From Bromus sterilis (taxonomy: Eukaryota; Streptophyta; Magnoliopsida; Poales; Poaceae), in assembly GCA_950022295.1 (NCBI GenBank), contig OX465598.1, forward strand, positions 95,146,001-95,210,000: a DNA stretch of 64,000 bases, read 5' to 3'. Of the stretch, positions 11,064 through 23,019 are shown piece after piece. The translations under genes and the position numbers were made by a program. The first letter of the stretch is position 1; every line of letters begins with the position of its first letter. The notes beneath the pieces were generated by a model. It did not search any database. It had not been told where the DNA came from and was given only the letters and a program-made list of their open reading frames with translations.

Positions 11064-11093
11064 ATGGACGCCTCCCGGATGTACCGTGAGTAG
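11064..11093 (+). CDS. Nine-codon leader ORF in the LTR (N1 copy)
   Basis: The ATG lies in a good initiation context (GCCATGG) and is followed by nine codons (M-D-A-S-R-M-Y-R-E) and TAG. The last bases, GTGAGTAG, also form a strong splice-donor consensus. The same 30-base ORF, with unchanged length and stop, is found in every LTR copy of this family here that spans the site: 21905-21934, 27623-27652, 28519-28548, 30819-30848 and 37964-37993 on the plus strand; 2880-2851, 23767-23738 and 49153-49124 on the minus strand. Whether it is translated or marks only a splice site is unknown. Confidence 0.55.
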   Translation: MDASRMYRE

Positions 11094-12183
11094 TTTCCCT
11101 TGGACCGTGGGTCCGTGACCAGTAGCTATGTGATCTATCTCTCCCCTCTTTGTGCTTCCACTTTCGAGTCCTCGTGAGCTGCCTCACATGATCGAGGCAT
11201 CTATGTAATTTCTGCTGTTGCTATTCTATGTTTGTTGGGATCTGATGGATTATGAGACTATGTTCAGATTGCGATGAGTAATATATTTGGTTCTTCTCTT
11301 TTATATTTTGTTCTTGAGTAAATTCTTGCATGTTCTCCGTTGCGGTATTTGCTTTGGCCAAGTATTTTATTTGCAACTCCAAGAGAGAGCGTTATGCTCG
11401 ATTGTAGGTTCAGCCCCTTGATGTCTAGCTTGAGTGACAGAAACATGAGACTAGGGGATGTGCTATTGCCACCAGGTATAAAACAATGGTGCTTGTACCT
11501 GCAGATGCAAGGATTGTTTACTTTACGCAAAGTTCTTTTAATGCAGTTGTCTGTTGCTTTGAGTTTACACTATGGGTGGGATTCGCAACTTAATACCAGC
11601 GAGATGTTCTGGATAGATATCTCAAGGTGGATGATTCGTAGTAGATGCAGATGGATTTCGGTCTACTTACCTTGGCGTACTGCCCATTGCTTTTGAGCCC
11701 TTCCTTTCTTTGCAGCATAGTTAGCATTGCGGTGCCTTCATAATTCTGTCAATTGCCCAACTGTGATTTGTTTACCTCGCTAGCACTTTTCTCGTCTTTT
11801 GGGAGAGAGACATCACTAGTGAAAATCACGGGACCCCGGTCCATCTTCACATTATTGTTCACACCCTCAATTTACTTTCAGCTTTTACTTTCCTTTGCAT
11901 CTTTTATCTCTTGCGTTGATCCTTTGTAAACGATAAGGCCGGAGGAATTGACAACTCCTCTGTACTCGTTGGGAGCAAAGTTATTTGTTGCTGTGTGCAG
12001 GTCCACGACAACACCCTAGTCAGGAAGCAATTTCTGGCGCTGTTGCCACCTACTTGTATCTCCTGAGTCCTACTGGTTTGATAGCCTTGGTATCTTCACC
12101 GAGGGAAACTTGCTGCAGCACTACATCTCAAACCTTCCACTTGGGGTAACCAACGAGGGGCGAGAAGCCATCAAGAAAATTTC

Positions 12184-12201
12184 TGGCGCCATTGCCGGGG
12201 A
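12184..12201 (+). other. Primer binding site of N1 (tRNA-Asp)
   Basis: TGGCGCCATTGCCGGGGA, one mismatch from perfect complementarity to tRNA-Asp (GTC), 10 bp after the LTR end. Confidence 0.9.
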
Positions 12202-12326
12202 CTCAAGTCTACAAGATAGGGGAGTTGCACACTATTTTTTACCTTTGCTTTTTAGTCTTGTTAGTTTACCTTTCAGTTTTACTTTTGTGTCCTTAATCAA
12301 AAATACCAAAAATACCTACTGCTACT

Positions 12327-13547
12327 ATGGGTTCCAATGAAAACACTAAGTTGTGTGACTTCACTAGTCACAACAACAATGACTTTATCTGCACTCCTAT
12401 TGCTCCACCTGCCACTTCAGCACCCTCTTATGAGATTAAACCTTCTCTGCTTAACCTTGTCATGAAAGATCAATTCTTAGGAGCAGGAGAAGATGCTGCC
12501 TCGCACCTAAACAACTTTATCGAGCTCTGCGACATGCAGAAGTACAAGGAAGTGGATGGAGACATTGTCAAGCTGAAGCTTTTTCCTTTCTCTTTGAGAG
12601 GAAGAGCCAAGGAGTGGCTACAATCCTTGCCCAAGAACAGTATCGATTCTTGGAGTAAATGCAAAGATGCTTTATAGGGAAGTATTATCCCCCTGCTAAA
12701 ATTATTCAATTGCGGAGTAATATTATGAATTTCAGGCAATTGGATAATGAACACGTTGCCTAGGCTTGGGAATGTATGAAGACGCTTGTCAAGAACTGCC
12801 CCACACATGGACTGACTACCTGGATGGTTATCCAGACTTTTTATGCAGGCCTGAACTTCACCTCGCGGAACCTGTTAGATTCGGCCGCGGGAGGAACTTT
12901 TATGTCAACCACGCTTGGTGCTGCCACAAAGCTACTTGATGAGATGATGCTGGACTACTCGCAATGGCACACCGAAAGATCTCCAACCGGTAAGAAGGTA
13001 AACTCTGTCGAGGAGATCTCCTCTTTAAATGAAAAGGTTGACCTTATCATGTCTCTACTTACCAAGCAACCTTCTATTGATCCTCAAGATATTCCTTTAA
13101 ATTCTTTGGTTGCTCAGGAGCAAGTAGATGTTAATTTTGTCTCTAGAAACAACTTGAACATAATGCTTATAGGAGTAACTTTGGTAGCAACAATCCTAGG
13201 CCGTATCCGTCCACTTATGGGAATAACAACACTTACCCTAGCACCAGAAACTCCACTTTAGAATTAGAGACCTTGCTCAAATACTTTATCACTACCCAGA
13301 AGGCCTTCAACAAGAGTGTAGAAGAGAAATTAGATAAATTAGATATCCTCTCTTCGAAGGTAGACAACATAGCCCTTGATGTTGAGATGTTAAAAAATAG
13401 AACCTCTCCCCTTGAGGAGAGTAAGGTCACTCCTATTAATGCTATCCAGTTACAAATCAATGAAAACATTAGGATGTTGGGAAAACTAAAAGAGAGATGG
13501 GCTAGAGAAAAGGAGGAAGAAGAGAGAATTAAGAGCCTTCCTACCTA
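12327..13547 (+). pseudogene. N1 gag, part before nested N2
   Basis: The ATG at 12327 follows a 125-base leader and starts the same protein as in M4 (M-G-S-N-E-N-T-K). A Retrotrans_gag core follows: H-L-N-N-F, then K-L-F-P-F-S-L-x-G-R-A-K-E-W-L, then A-W-E-x-M-K and C-P-T-H-G. A stop at 12675-12677, another near 12761, a frame change between 12677 and 12776, and a second frame change near 13160 break the gene. The final stretch from 13273 is a charged, coiled-coil-like segment (E-N-I-R-M-L-G-K-L-K-E-R-W). It is cut at 13547 by N2 and resumes in frame at 17651. Confidence 0.85.
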
Positions 13548-16500
13548 TGTAACACCCTCAGTGTCATGTAACAGTAATCACTTTTGATTAATGATATTTA
13601 CTGTTGCTAATCTCACTTTGATCATCTTTGCATTTGATCACTCCAAAAATCCTTTTGGTTGTTATTAAAAATAATGTGATAAATAAAACTTTGTCCAAAA
13701 ATTGTGGAACCAATTTTATTAAAAGCCTAAAAATCAGTGGACCATGTTAAACCAACATTGGATATTTATTGCAATATTTAAATATTGCAAACAATTCAAA
13801 CTAGAGCTAAAATAGCCCCTTTCAGTAGTTGCATAATAAAAATAAATATTAAATGAATTTTTTTTTGCACCCAAACTTTTTGTGGCACTCTATTAATGTG
13901 AAATGTTAATTATGGGACAAGTTCCATATTTTTACAAAATACAAAAGTACCTAAAACAAATAAAAACAGAAAAGAAAGAAAAAAAAGAAAAAAAAAGAAA
14001 ACCTAATCTAACGCGGAGGGGCGAGGCCCACCCCCTTCCCCCCTTGGGCCAGCCCACCCCGGCCCACTCCCCCTCCCCATCTTCTCCTACCTCCGTACAG
14101 GGGAGGCGTGGCGTCCATCCCCTAACCAAGACGCAGCCACGGACGCCGTGGAGGCAATCTAGGCCACCTTCGGCGAGGGATAAAACCCCGGCACCCCCTT
14201 CTCGCAGAAACCCTAGCTGCCTCCCTCCTTTTCCCTCGCGCTCGCCCCTCGTCGTGTCCCCGCTTGAACCGAGCCCGCCCGCGTCCGCCGTTGCCGCGTC
14301 GCCACCGTGGCCGTGGCCAGCGGCCACACCGGAGCGCGCCAAGACGTCCGGAAGGTCTGCCTCGTCGTCCTCGTCGTCCCCATGTGCTGGATTGAACCGG
14401 GGAGCCACTGCATCGCCGGAATCGTGCCGTCTTCCCCGCCACGACCGCCACCTCCCATCGCTGGAATTGGCGCTTCCCCGACCGCCTCCGGCCTCCTTGA
14501 CCTCTCCCCTGCCCCCACAGTGAGCCGCCGCGCCCGTTTCTCCCCTCCCCCGCTCGATTCGCCGCCGTTTTGGCCACCTGCACGGGCCGTGGCCGCCATG
14601 GCCGAGGCTCGAGCTCTCGGGAGAGCTCGCCATGGCGTGCTGTTGTGCCCGCATGCGCGCGCATCGCGTGGCCACGTCCTCCCTCCCGCGCCTCCCCACG
14701 ACCCTCCTGGAAACGGCCACAGCCGGCCTCACCGTGGCCTTGCCGGCGGGCACGGTGGAGAACCGTGAGGCTAATCCCCCCCCTCTCTGTCTCACCGACG
14801 TGTGGGCCAACACCAGAAGATTAGCACTAATCCCCTGCTAGCACTAACCCACTCCTAACCCACTGACATATGGGTCCCACCCCACTTAAGCACCTGTTTA
14901 AAAGATAATTTAACTGTTAGCTGTGTAGTGTCTATGACATGTGGGTCCAGGCCTTATAGTAATCCCTAGGTAAATTAAAACAAATTAATTATAACATGTT
15001 AGTATGACAACTGGGCCCCACTTCTGTTAATTAAATAAAAATGTTTTTATTATATGTGAGGCTGACATGTGGGACCCACTGGTCAGTAGGTCCCACTTGT
15101 CAGGTTTGACCAGTCAACCAGTTCTGGATAATGTTGGTTTAATAATAAAATAAATTCCAGAAATTGATTTAAAATGATTTAAATTTAGAAATTCAATATC
15201 TTTTAATCCGTAACTCAGATGAAAAAACTTTATACATAAAAATTGATCAGAAAAATATAACAAATACAGATACGCTATCCGTTGGTCTACCACCCCCCTC
15301 TAACATAAAGAACATCGACATCCCCCTCTCCGGGCCGTTTGTCCGATAATTGGCCGATACCGTAAAACTCTCCGGATGAATTTATTCTGAACACGAAAGT
15401 TGTTCAGAATGGATCAACTAACATGGATACACCCTTCACATGTTTGTCGGATGTCCATGACACCTCCGGCATGATACCTTCCCCCTTCGGACACCCGGTC
15501 CGGTAATCAATCGGTATCGATGAGTCATCCCCGGATAAATTCCCCCTCCGACTAAAATAGTTAGCACTGCGTTACAACACCGTTGCTTTGTATCTTCTAT
15601 GTCATCTTATTGTATTGCTATTATTGCCGTGTATTTATTGTTTCTTCCCCCTCTCTTATAGTCCGGTAGTCTCGACGTCCGCTGCTGATGCCCCTGTGAT
15701 CGACTACGTGACGACGACAGTACCTCTACCGTCGAGCTTCCAGGCAAGCAGAGCCATTCTCTTCCCCAGATACTGCCTATCTTTCCGTACTTTTCTGGCA
15801 CTAGACATATGTTGTTGTTGCTATGTTACAATCCTATTCAATTGCATAGCCTGTCATTGTCACCCTTGATGTACCTTCCGTTATCCTATGCTGCCTATTA
15901 TATATATTATATTCAACAGTGAACCCTGCGCCTTGTTAGTCAATAGGATTAGATAGCGGGTCGTGTTCACTCTGGGAGTGAATGCGGATACGATACATTA
16001 CAACTGCTACAGGTACGGTTCAGAGAAGACACCCCTTCAGGCCCCTACCCCGGCTCTGCCGAGCCACATCAAGTGTGAGCTATCGAGGAGTAATCCTTGT
16101 ACTCCACTCTTTGCTGACTCTGTATAGCCGTCCTAGGGTACTGAACCACGATTTTCCTTAAAGGTAAGGAGTCGGGTGACCCAACGGTGCCCGCGCAGGT
16201 TATCTTAGCGGAACGACAGGTCAGGTGTATTCCACCGGTGTGCGGCGGGCCTGGTACTGTTCGTGGCCGAAGGATTTCCTGTTGTACGAAAGTCGAGCTC
16301 TTCGGAGCAAACGCGGGACAAGGTAAGGAGACGGTTCACCTTGTTGGTAACCGCACGAGTTGATGGGACGACAGGGCAGGCACCGACGTTACTGGTGGAC
16401 CTGGCTGTTGTCGTTGTCCGCGACTCACCGAGAAAGGGGCAACGATAACGGTTGTCCCGACAGATAATAATAAAATGACTTAACGGTTCAGGTGGATGAC

Positions 16501-17645
16501 TTGAGAGGCCGCAAAAGCCTGTACGCACTACCTTCACGTGGGGTTACGGTGTGGGCCCTCCGCGTTGTGGTCTCGTTCGAAAGCTCTGAAAGACGTCCAG
16601 TTTCAGCACTGCATCCACTTGGCACACAACGACCCGGAGGGTGAGGGGCGACGGTCCAAGACCCCCTTGTGCTTAGGACTGTAGACCGGCGGGGACCTCT
16701 CTGATGAGCCGTAGGATGGGCCTCGACGTGTCGGATAGCCTCGGTGGGGCATTCCCTAACAAGGTGTACGCCACCCTGGAGATCCGAGCGTGCAGGCTGA
16801 ACAGTAGTGCACCCCTGCAGGGAGTTTGATCTATTCGAATAGCCGTGTCCAGGTAACAGGACGCTTTATGCTGAAGCCAGAGCCTACTACTACAAACTAC
16901 TACTATTAAACTGTTGGTTTCGGTTTCTTTTCCTCGCAGGGAGTCGAGGAAGGGAACTCGGAGGCATTATATTTATTAATCATTACAACTTACTATTATA
17001 CAATGCTGCAGCAACTTCTGCTTCATTGTTATTACATTCATGCTATTAACTGTTGGCTGATTCTTACCTCATGCTGCAAGACTCGTCGGAAGATGCTAGT
17101 CTTCGATAGGCCTAGCTTCTTACCCTTATTCTGATTTCTATCTTGCAGTCCACTATATATAGCCTCCCCTTTTCCATTTGATATGCATAATTGCTTAGTA
17201 GCGGACGTAAGACTCGCGGGTATGCTAGATACTCACCCTTTCTTTGTTTCCCCTTTTCGCTTTGCCTGATCGGCCACTGCAGTCGACGTTGGAGCCCAGG
17301 AGCAGGAGATTCCAGGAGGAGCCTACTATGACGTCGAGTTCCCGTTGACCAGGAGTAATTCGGTGGATCCCAGGCAGGAGGCCTCGCCTTTTCGATCTGT
17401 ATCTCTGATGTTATTTGTGTTAGCCTTCTTAAGGCAAAACTTGACTAACTATGTCTGTACTCAGATATTATGTTTGATTTAACTTATGTATTCGGGTCCG
17501 TGTGACCCCCCCTTCATTGTAACATATTGGTTTATCCTTTTGTGTTTAGTGTTGTGCTGTGATATTCTCACCGTGTCACCTTGATCTCGATCATGTACCC
17601 TGCGTGTATGATTACTGTACATGATCGTAAATCGAGGGCGTCACA
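13548..17645 (+). mobile_element. N2: 4.1 kb solo-LTR-like unit nested in N1 gag
   Basis: The unit begins TGTAACACCCTCAG and ends GAGGGCGTCACA, so it has TG...CA ends and an imperfect inverted terminal repeat. It is flanked by perfect ACCTA duplications (13543-13547 and 17646-17650). No second copy and no retroelement coding domain is visible inside. Inside are a GATAAAACCCC promoter-like site near 14180 followed by a GC-rich stretch (14000-14770). It is best read as a very long solo LTR; the ending GGGCGT-ACA recalls LARD-type elements such as Sukkula, but the family is not established. The strand is nominal, taken from that promoter-like site. Long ORFs on both strands at 13903-14841 are products of GC-rich sequence and are not claimed as genes. 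Confidence 0.8.
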
Positions 17646-17650
17646 ACCTA

Positions 17651-18464
17651 CCACACAGTAGCCACTATCCAAGTAGTTGAGGATGTCCAAACTATCAGCA
17701 CCCATCACACCCCTAGTCCCACTGGACCTATTAATGGTGATGCTACCACCTCAACCTTAGAAGAGGAAACCTCTATGAACATAGAGGCTTTCAGACAAGT
17801 GAACTTAAATGATATCACTACTTCCTTGGTAGATAGTAGTGACTTAGACTTTAACAACTGCACTTTACCAGAAGTTATTGGTTTCCTACACAAGATGTCT
17901 AGGGACCCCCACACTAGCACACTCAATCTTGCCTTCACAGAGCATATCACCAATGCTCTAATCAAAGTTAGGGAGGAGAAGCTTAGACTAGAATCCTCCA
18001 TACGTAGGAAGCTAGAAGATGGTTGGGATCCTATGATAAAAATTAAATTGAATAACTTCTCTTGTTATGCTCTTTGTGATGTTGGAGCAAGTACCTCTGT
18101 TATGCCCAAAAGAATGTATGATATGCTTGAATTGAAACCTTTTGATCCTTGTTCTTTTGGTGTTCGTCTTGTTGATTCTTCCGTAAAGAAACCTTTGGGG
18201 AAGATCGACGATGTTCATATCATTGTCAATGACAATTATGTCGCCGTTGATTTCACTATTATGGACATTGAGTGTGAGCCCTCTTGTCCAATTATTTTGG
18301 GACGTCCTTTTCTTCGCACAGTTGGTGCTATCATTGACATGAAAGAGAGAACTATCAAATTCCAATTCCCTCTCAAGAAAGGGATGGAACATTTCCCTAG
18401 AAAAAATATTAAGTTACCTTTTGAGTCCGTCACATGGGCTAGTTATTCTCTTGAAAAGACTTGA
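17651..18464 (+). pseudogene. N1 gag carboxyl end and aspartic protease
   Basis: The coding frame continues that of 13273-13547 exactly when N2 and one copy of its target duplication are removed. The protease core is C-D-V-G-A-S-T-S-V-M-P, followed by Y-D-M-L-E-L-K-P-F-D, then I-M-D-I-E-C-E-P and I-I-L-G-R-P-F-L-R-T-V-G-A. It ends at 18462-18464 (TGA). No pol follows: the next 2.9 kb is non-coding. The enzyme would cleave the Gag polyprotein in the virus-like particle. The domain itself is uninterrupted, but the gene as a whole is dead because gag is broken. Confidence 0.88.
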
Positions 18465-21358
18465 TCTTCTGCTTTAAGCCTAGCTAATGGCTCTAAAGAA
18501 GCGCTTTCGGGAGGCAGCCCGCAACGAATTTAGGTTTTTTTTTGCTTTTGTTCTGTTCTTAGTGGTCTTGATGATTGTTACTACTGTAGCAACATCATTG
18601 TATCTTTATTTTTCAAGCTTTGTGCCAAGTTTAGCCTCCTACGGCAAGGGAAGTAAAAGTTGTGACATGCTGTCCAGAAAACAGATTCTGTCCTCGTGAC
18701 TAGCAAAATCATGGAAAAATCCCAGTTCATATTTTGAGCTGAATTTTTTACACAGCATGATCTATACAATTACGAAACTTCCGTATGTTCTGAGTTTTTT
18801 TATTTGAGTTGCAGAAATACCCCTAAAAAATTATTTTCTATCTGCTGTTCTGTTTTTCACAGATTCTGCCACGTTTTGTGTCTCCTTACTTTTGCAAACG
18901 TTAAGCTTGCTTTTTCCTTGCAAAAACTTTTTGGAAATCTTGAGAAACAGTAGCCCTTCAAGATTATCTTTATTTGCAGTAGAGGAAAATTATTTTATTA
19001 GGTTACTAACCTCTCTAATCAGCCTACAATGAGTTATGTATGAAGGGAGTTTTCAAGTGCACGATGGAAGGTGATGAAAGAAGATTCAGGAGTGTCAAAC
19101 GCTCAAGCTTGGGGATGCCCATGTGCACCCCCAATAAATATTCAAGAAGACCCAAGCGTCTAAGCTTGGGGATGCCCCCGATGCATCCCCTTCTTCATCA
19201 ACAATCATCAGTTTGTCCCTCGTTGCACTATATTTTTATCACTTCATGCGTTATGTGCTATTCTTGGAGTGTCTCGCTCTTAGGTTTTGTTTTTTGTTTT
19301 GTTTAGATTTGTTTGCTGTAGTAACAAGTTAGATCCCAGCTTACTTACTCTTTTGTGTGGGAGAGATTCACGCTCCGCTTGAACTAGAACTCCTCATAGG
19401 ATTTGCATGCTTATTCTTTTAGCTGTGAGTTGTTCTTTTTCTTTTCTTAGCTGTTGCTCTGTTTAGTTGTAGTGCTTTAGTTTTTCTAGATCTTTTCTTT
19501 TGTCTTAGGTTGAACTTTATATAGGTTGCATGTTTTATCTTGTTAGAGAGTTTGCCTGTTGCACTGAGTTCTGTGTCTTGACTAAAAGTAGGTAGTTAAA
19601 GTTGTTGTTCTCTTTGTAGTAGTAACTTGCAATAGTTTTGAGGTATTGACTAGAGTAATGTTTGAACTTATGGTGTCAAGAGCTCTTGCCTATTAGTGAT
19701 AGATGTCGTATTTTGGGAAATCCGTGTGTTTTTCGAAAACCAAAAAACCCCTGTTGAGAACTCTAGCTACTAGATTGGATCACTAACCTCTGGAGGGTTC
19801 GAATATTAGAGTACACTCACGTACCATGAGTTGAGGTTGCGCAAGGATAACCAAACCCCCATACACTCCTCCTCGGGGTAGATGTCTCTTTGTGAACCTC
19901 CTGATTAGATTGAGAGTTACCGATAATAAGTGCATGAGTTCTTCGGACTAATGTGAGTATTCGAAAGTTGACACTTCCACCCACCTATACTTTTTCTAGC
20001 CTCTTCGGTACCGTGCATTGCCCTTTCTCACCTCGAGAGTTGGCGCATACTTCACCGGTGCATCCAAACCCTTGGAATTCTACGCTCTGTCATCATAAGC
20101 CTCCTTATATCTTTCCTCAAAACATCCACCATACCTACCTACAAGGCATTTCCATAGCCTCTCCGAGATACATTGCCATGCAACATCCACCTTCTCATGA
20201 CTTGATCTTCATGTCATACATGCTACTTGCTTGATCGATTAGCCGCATGCTAGTTGGGCCTTGCCCTAATCATTGCTACATGACGCGCTAGTATCATTGC
20301 ATATCCTGCTACCCTGGCAGAGGCATACATTTGCATCATGATAGTTACATTTTCTTTATGTGAGTACCTTTTGTAAAGTGTGAAAGATCTCCTATATTCT
20401 TGTAAATTATGGAGTATTGCCCCTAAAGTGAGGAAAAGATCCCAAAGTGGACAAAATCAAAAGATACCAAAGAGGACAAATGAGAGTTAAATAGAAAGAG
20501 CCATTGAGGCCACCAAAAAAAAAAGAGAAAAAGAGAAAAAGAAAAATAAAAATAGAGAAGGGGGCATACTACTATTCCTTTTGAGAGATCCACACTAGTA
20601 CTTCATCTTCTATCCCTTGTACTCCATAGAGATCATCATCATGCATATAGCTATGTGGGGACCCTTCACACTATAGAACTTGGCTTGTATATTCCAATGA
20701 TGAGCCTCCTCAAACGAGCTCTAGGTCTTCTTGAGCAAGCAAGTTAGATGCACCCCCACTAGTTCCCTTGGAGAGCTTTTAGCTCACATGTGCATCCGTT
20801 GTATGGAAATCCCTACTCCTCACATCATATCTATCATATGGCCTTCTCTCGCCTATGATTGTCCTCATTGATGTGAGCCTTTCACACCTTTTTGTCTTCC
20901 TCCTCCACCTTATTTCTGTTTCGCCTTTTAGGTGTCAACTTTCTTGCTCACGCTCATCCATTGCATGAGTGCTCAAAATATCGAAAGGGAGTGGATCAGT
21001 TTGACTTGTACCTGACTAGTGGTCTGGGGACGAGTCAAGATAAGAATCCAAAGGAGACCAAGTGTGAAACTTTAGTAGATAGTAGTTCTCAACAACAATT
21101 TTTATCTCGTATTCCCATATCCCCCTTCTTGCACGCAAACACCATTTGGAGACATTCGAGTCACGGACAGCGAGAGCTCTTGCACCCTTTGTTCTTTTGT
21201 TGCTTGTGTCAATGTTAATATAGACTCTTGCTTGTTAAGACTTGAATGGAATTGCATGCTTTGATAGCTTTACTGAAAAGTCCTTATTTGGTTGTGTGGA
21301 ATGTCCCCACAGAAATTATCCTTGTTATCATTTACCTACTCGAGGACGAGCAGGAATT
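18465..21358 (+). other. N1 3' untranslated region
   Basis: About 2.9 kb with no supported gene. It holds the GGGAGGCAGCCCGCAACG block just after the protease, two polypurine-tract look-alikes (19105-19120 and 19162-19177, AAGCTTGGGGATGCCC), an A-rich stretch near 20510-20560 and the block CTCGAGGACGAGCAGGAATT before the true tract. All blocks recur in the same order in N3 and, reversed, in M1 and M4. Confidence 0.75.
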
Positions 21359-21372
21359 AAGCTTGGGGATGT
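21359..21372 (+). other. Polypurine tract of N1
   Basis: AAGCTTGGGGATGT directly before the 3' LTR start at 21373; identical in M1 and N3. Confidence 0.8.
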
Positions 21373-23014
21373 TGATATGTCCCAAACATATCTATAATTT
21401 CTGCTTGCTCCATGCATGTTTTGTGTGACTTTGCCATGTTTTTCTTGAACTTTCATACACTTTTGAACCTATTTGGACTAACCTATTAACTCAGTGCACC
21501 TAGTTGCCAGTTTATGTTTTCTACTGTTTTTGTATTTCAGGTTTTCTGGCCATTAAAAGTGCTCCAAAAAATCCGGAAAAATCAGATAAAAAATCAGCGA
21601 CCCGGAAGCTTCCGGAATAACCAAGGCAGTGGAGGGGGGCCACCACAGGGACTCCAGAAGGGTCCCTGGCGCGGCCCCACCCTAGGCCACGCCAGGGGGC
21701 CTCCTGGCTGCCCTGTGGGTCCCCTTGACACCCCCCTCCGCCTATATTTAGCCCTCGGGGTGGAAACCCCTAATATCGATCCCTCTTTCGCGATCTCGCC
21801 TCTGTACCGCCGCCGCCGCCGTTTCAAGATCGGGGCTGCCTGGAGAAGCTGCCCGGGCACCCTGCCGGGAGGAGGAACCCCCCTCCGGGAGACCATCCAT
21901 AGCCATGGACGCCTCCCGGATGTACCGTGAGTAGTTTCCCTTGGACCATGGGTCCGTGACCAGTAGCTATGTGATCTATCTCTCCCCTCTTTGTGCTTCC
22001 ACTTTCGAGTCCTCGTGAGCTGCCTCACATGATCGAGGCATCTATGTAATTTCTGCTGTTGCTATGCTGAGTTTGTTGGGATCTGATGGATTATGAGACT
22101 ATGTTCAGATTGTGATGAGTAATATATTTGGTTCTTCTCTTTTATATTTTGTTCTTGAGTAAATTCTTGCATGTTCTCCGTTGCGGTATTTGCTTTGGCC
22201 AAGTATTTTATTTGCAACTCCAAGAGAGAGCGTTATGCTCGATTGTGGGTTCAGCCCACTGATGTCTAGCTTGAGTGACAGAAACATGAGACTAGGGGAT
22301 GTGTTGTTGCCACCAGGGATAACACAATGGTGCTTGTACCTATGGGTGCAAGGAGTGTTTACATTACGCAAAGTTCTTTTAATGCAGTTGTCTGTTGCTT
22401 TGAGTTTACACTTTGGGTGGGATTCGCAACTTAATACCAGCGAGATGTTCTGGATAGATATCTCAAGGTGGATGATTCGTAGTAGATGCAGATGGATTTC
22501 GGTCTACTTACCTTGGCGTACTGCCCATTGCTTTTGAGCCCTTCCTTTCTTTGCAGCATAGTTAGCATTGTGGTGCCTTCATAATTCTGTTAATTGCCCA
22601 ACTGTGATTTGTTTACCTCGCTAGCACTTTTATCGTCTTTTGGGAGAGAGACATCACTAGTGAAAATCATGGGACCCCTGTCCACCTTCACATTATTGTT
22701 CACACCCTCAATTTACTTTCAGCTTTTACTTTCCGTTGCATCTTTTATCTCTTGCGTTGATCCTTTGTAAACGACAAGGCCGGAGGAATTGATAACTCCT
22801 CTGTACTAGTTGGGAGCAAAGTTTTTTGTTGCTGTGTGCAGGTCCACGACAACACCCTAGTCAGGAAGCAATTTCTGGCGCCGTTGCCACCTACTTGTAT
22901 CTCCTGAGTCCTACTGGTTCGATAACCTTGGTATCTTCACCGAGGGAAACTTGCTGCTGCACTGCATCTCAAACCTTCCACTTGGGGTAACCAACGAGGG
23001 GCGAGAAGCCATCA
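21373..23014 (+). repeat. 3' LTR of N1
   Basis: 1642 bp from TGATATGTCCCAAACATATC to GAGAAGCCATCA, then the ATGTC duplication at 23015-23019. Two C-to-T type changes are already visible in the first 20 bases relative to the 5' LTR. Confidence 0.93.
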
Positions 23015-23019
23015 ATGTC

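Larger units (their letters stand above)
10536..12173 (+). repeat. 5' LTR of N1
   Basis: 1638 bp, from TGATACGTCCCAAACG to GAGAAGCCATCA. It contains a TATA-like box, a nine-codon leader ORF and a TGTGCAG acceptor-like site at 11994-12000. Nearly the same length as the 3' LTR (1642 bp). Confidence 0.93.
10536..23014 (+). mobile_element. Complete Athila-type element N1 (gag-protease, no pol), nested in M1
   Basis: Both ends and both LTRs are present: 5' LTR 10536-12173 and 3' LTR 21373-23014, flanked by perfect ATGTC duplications. Without N2 and its duplication the element is about 8.4 kb. It has a tRNA-Asp primer site, a decayed gag, an aspartic protease, a 2.9 kb non-coding 3' region and a polypurine tract. 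No reverse transcriptase, RNase H or integrase motif is visible, so it is non-autonomous. Samples of the first 400 bp of the two LTRs differ by roughly 5 percent by eye; later parts look closer. It inserted after M1 and before N2. Confidence 0.93.

Noticed and set aside
13903..14841. Long overlapping ORFs on both strands (up to 293 aa) in N2
   Set aside because: They lie in a GC-rich stretch of an LTR-like unit, overlap each other in several frames, are dominated by Arg, Gly, Ala and Pro, and show no domain motif. A captured gene fragment cannot be excluded but is not supported.
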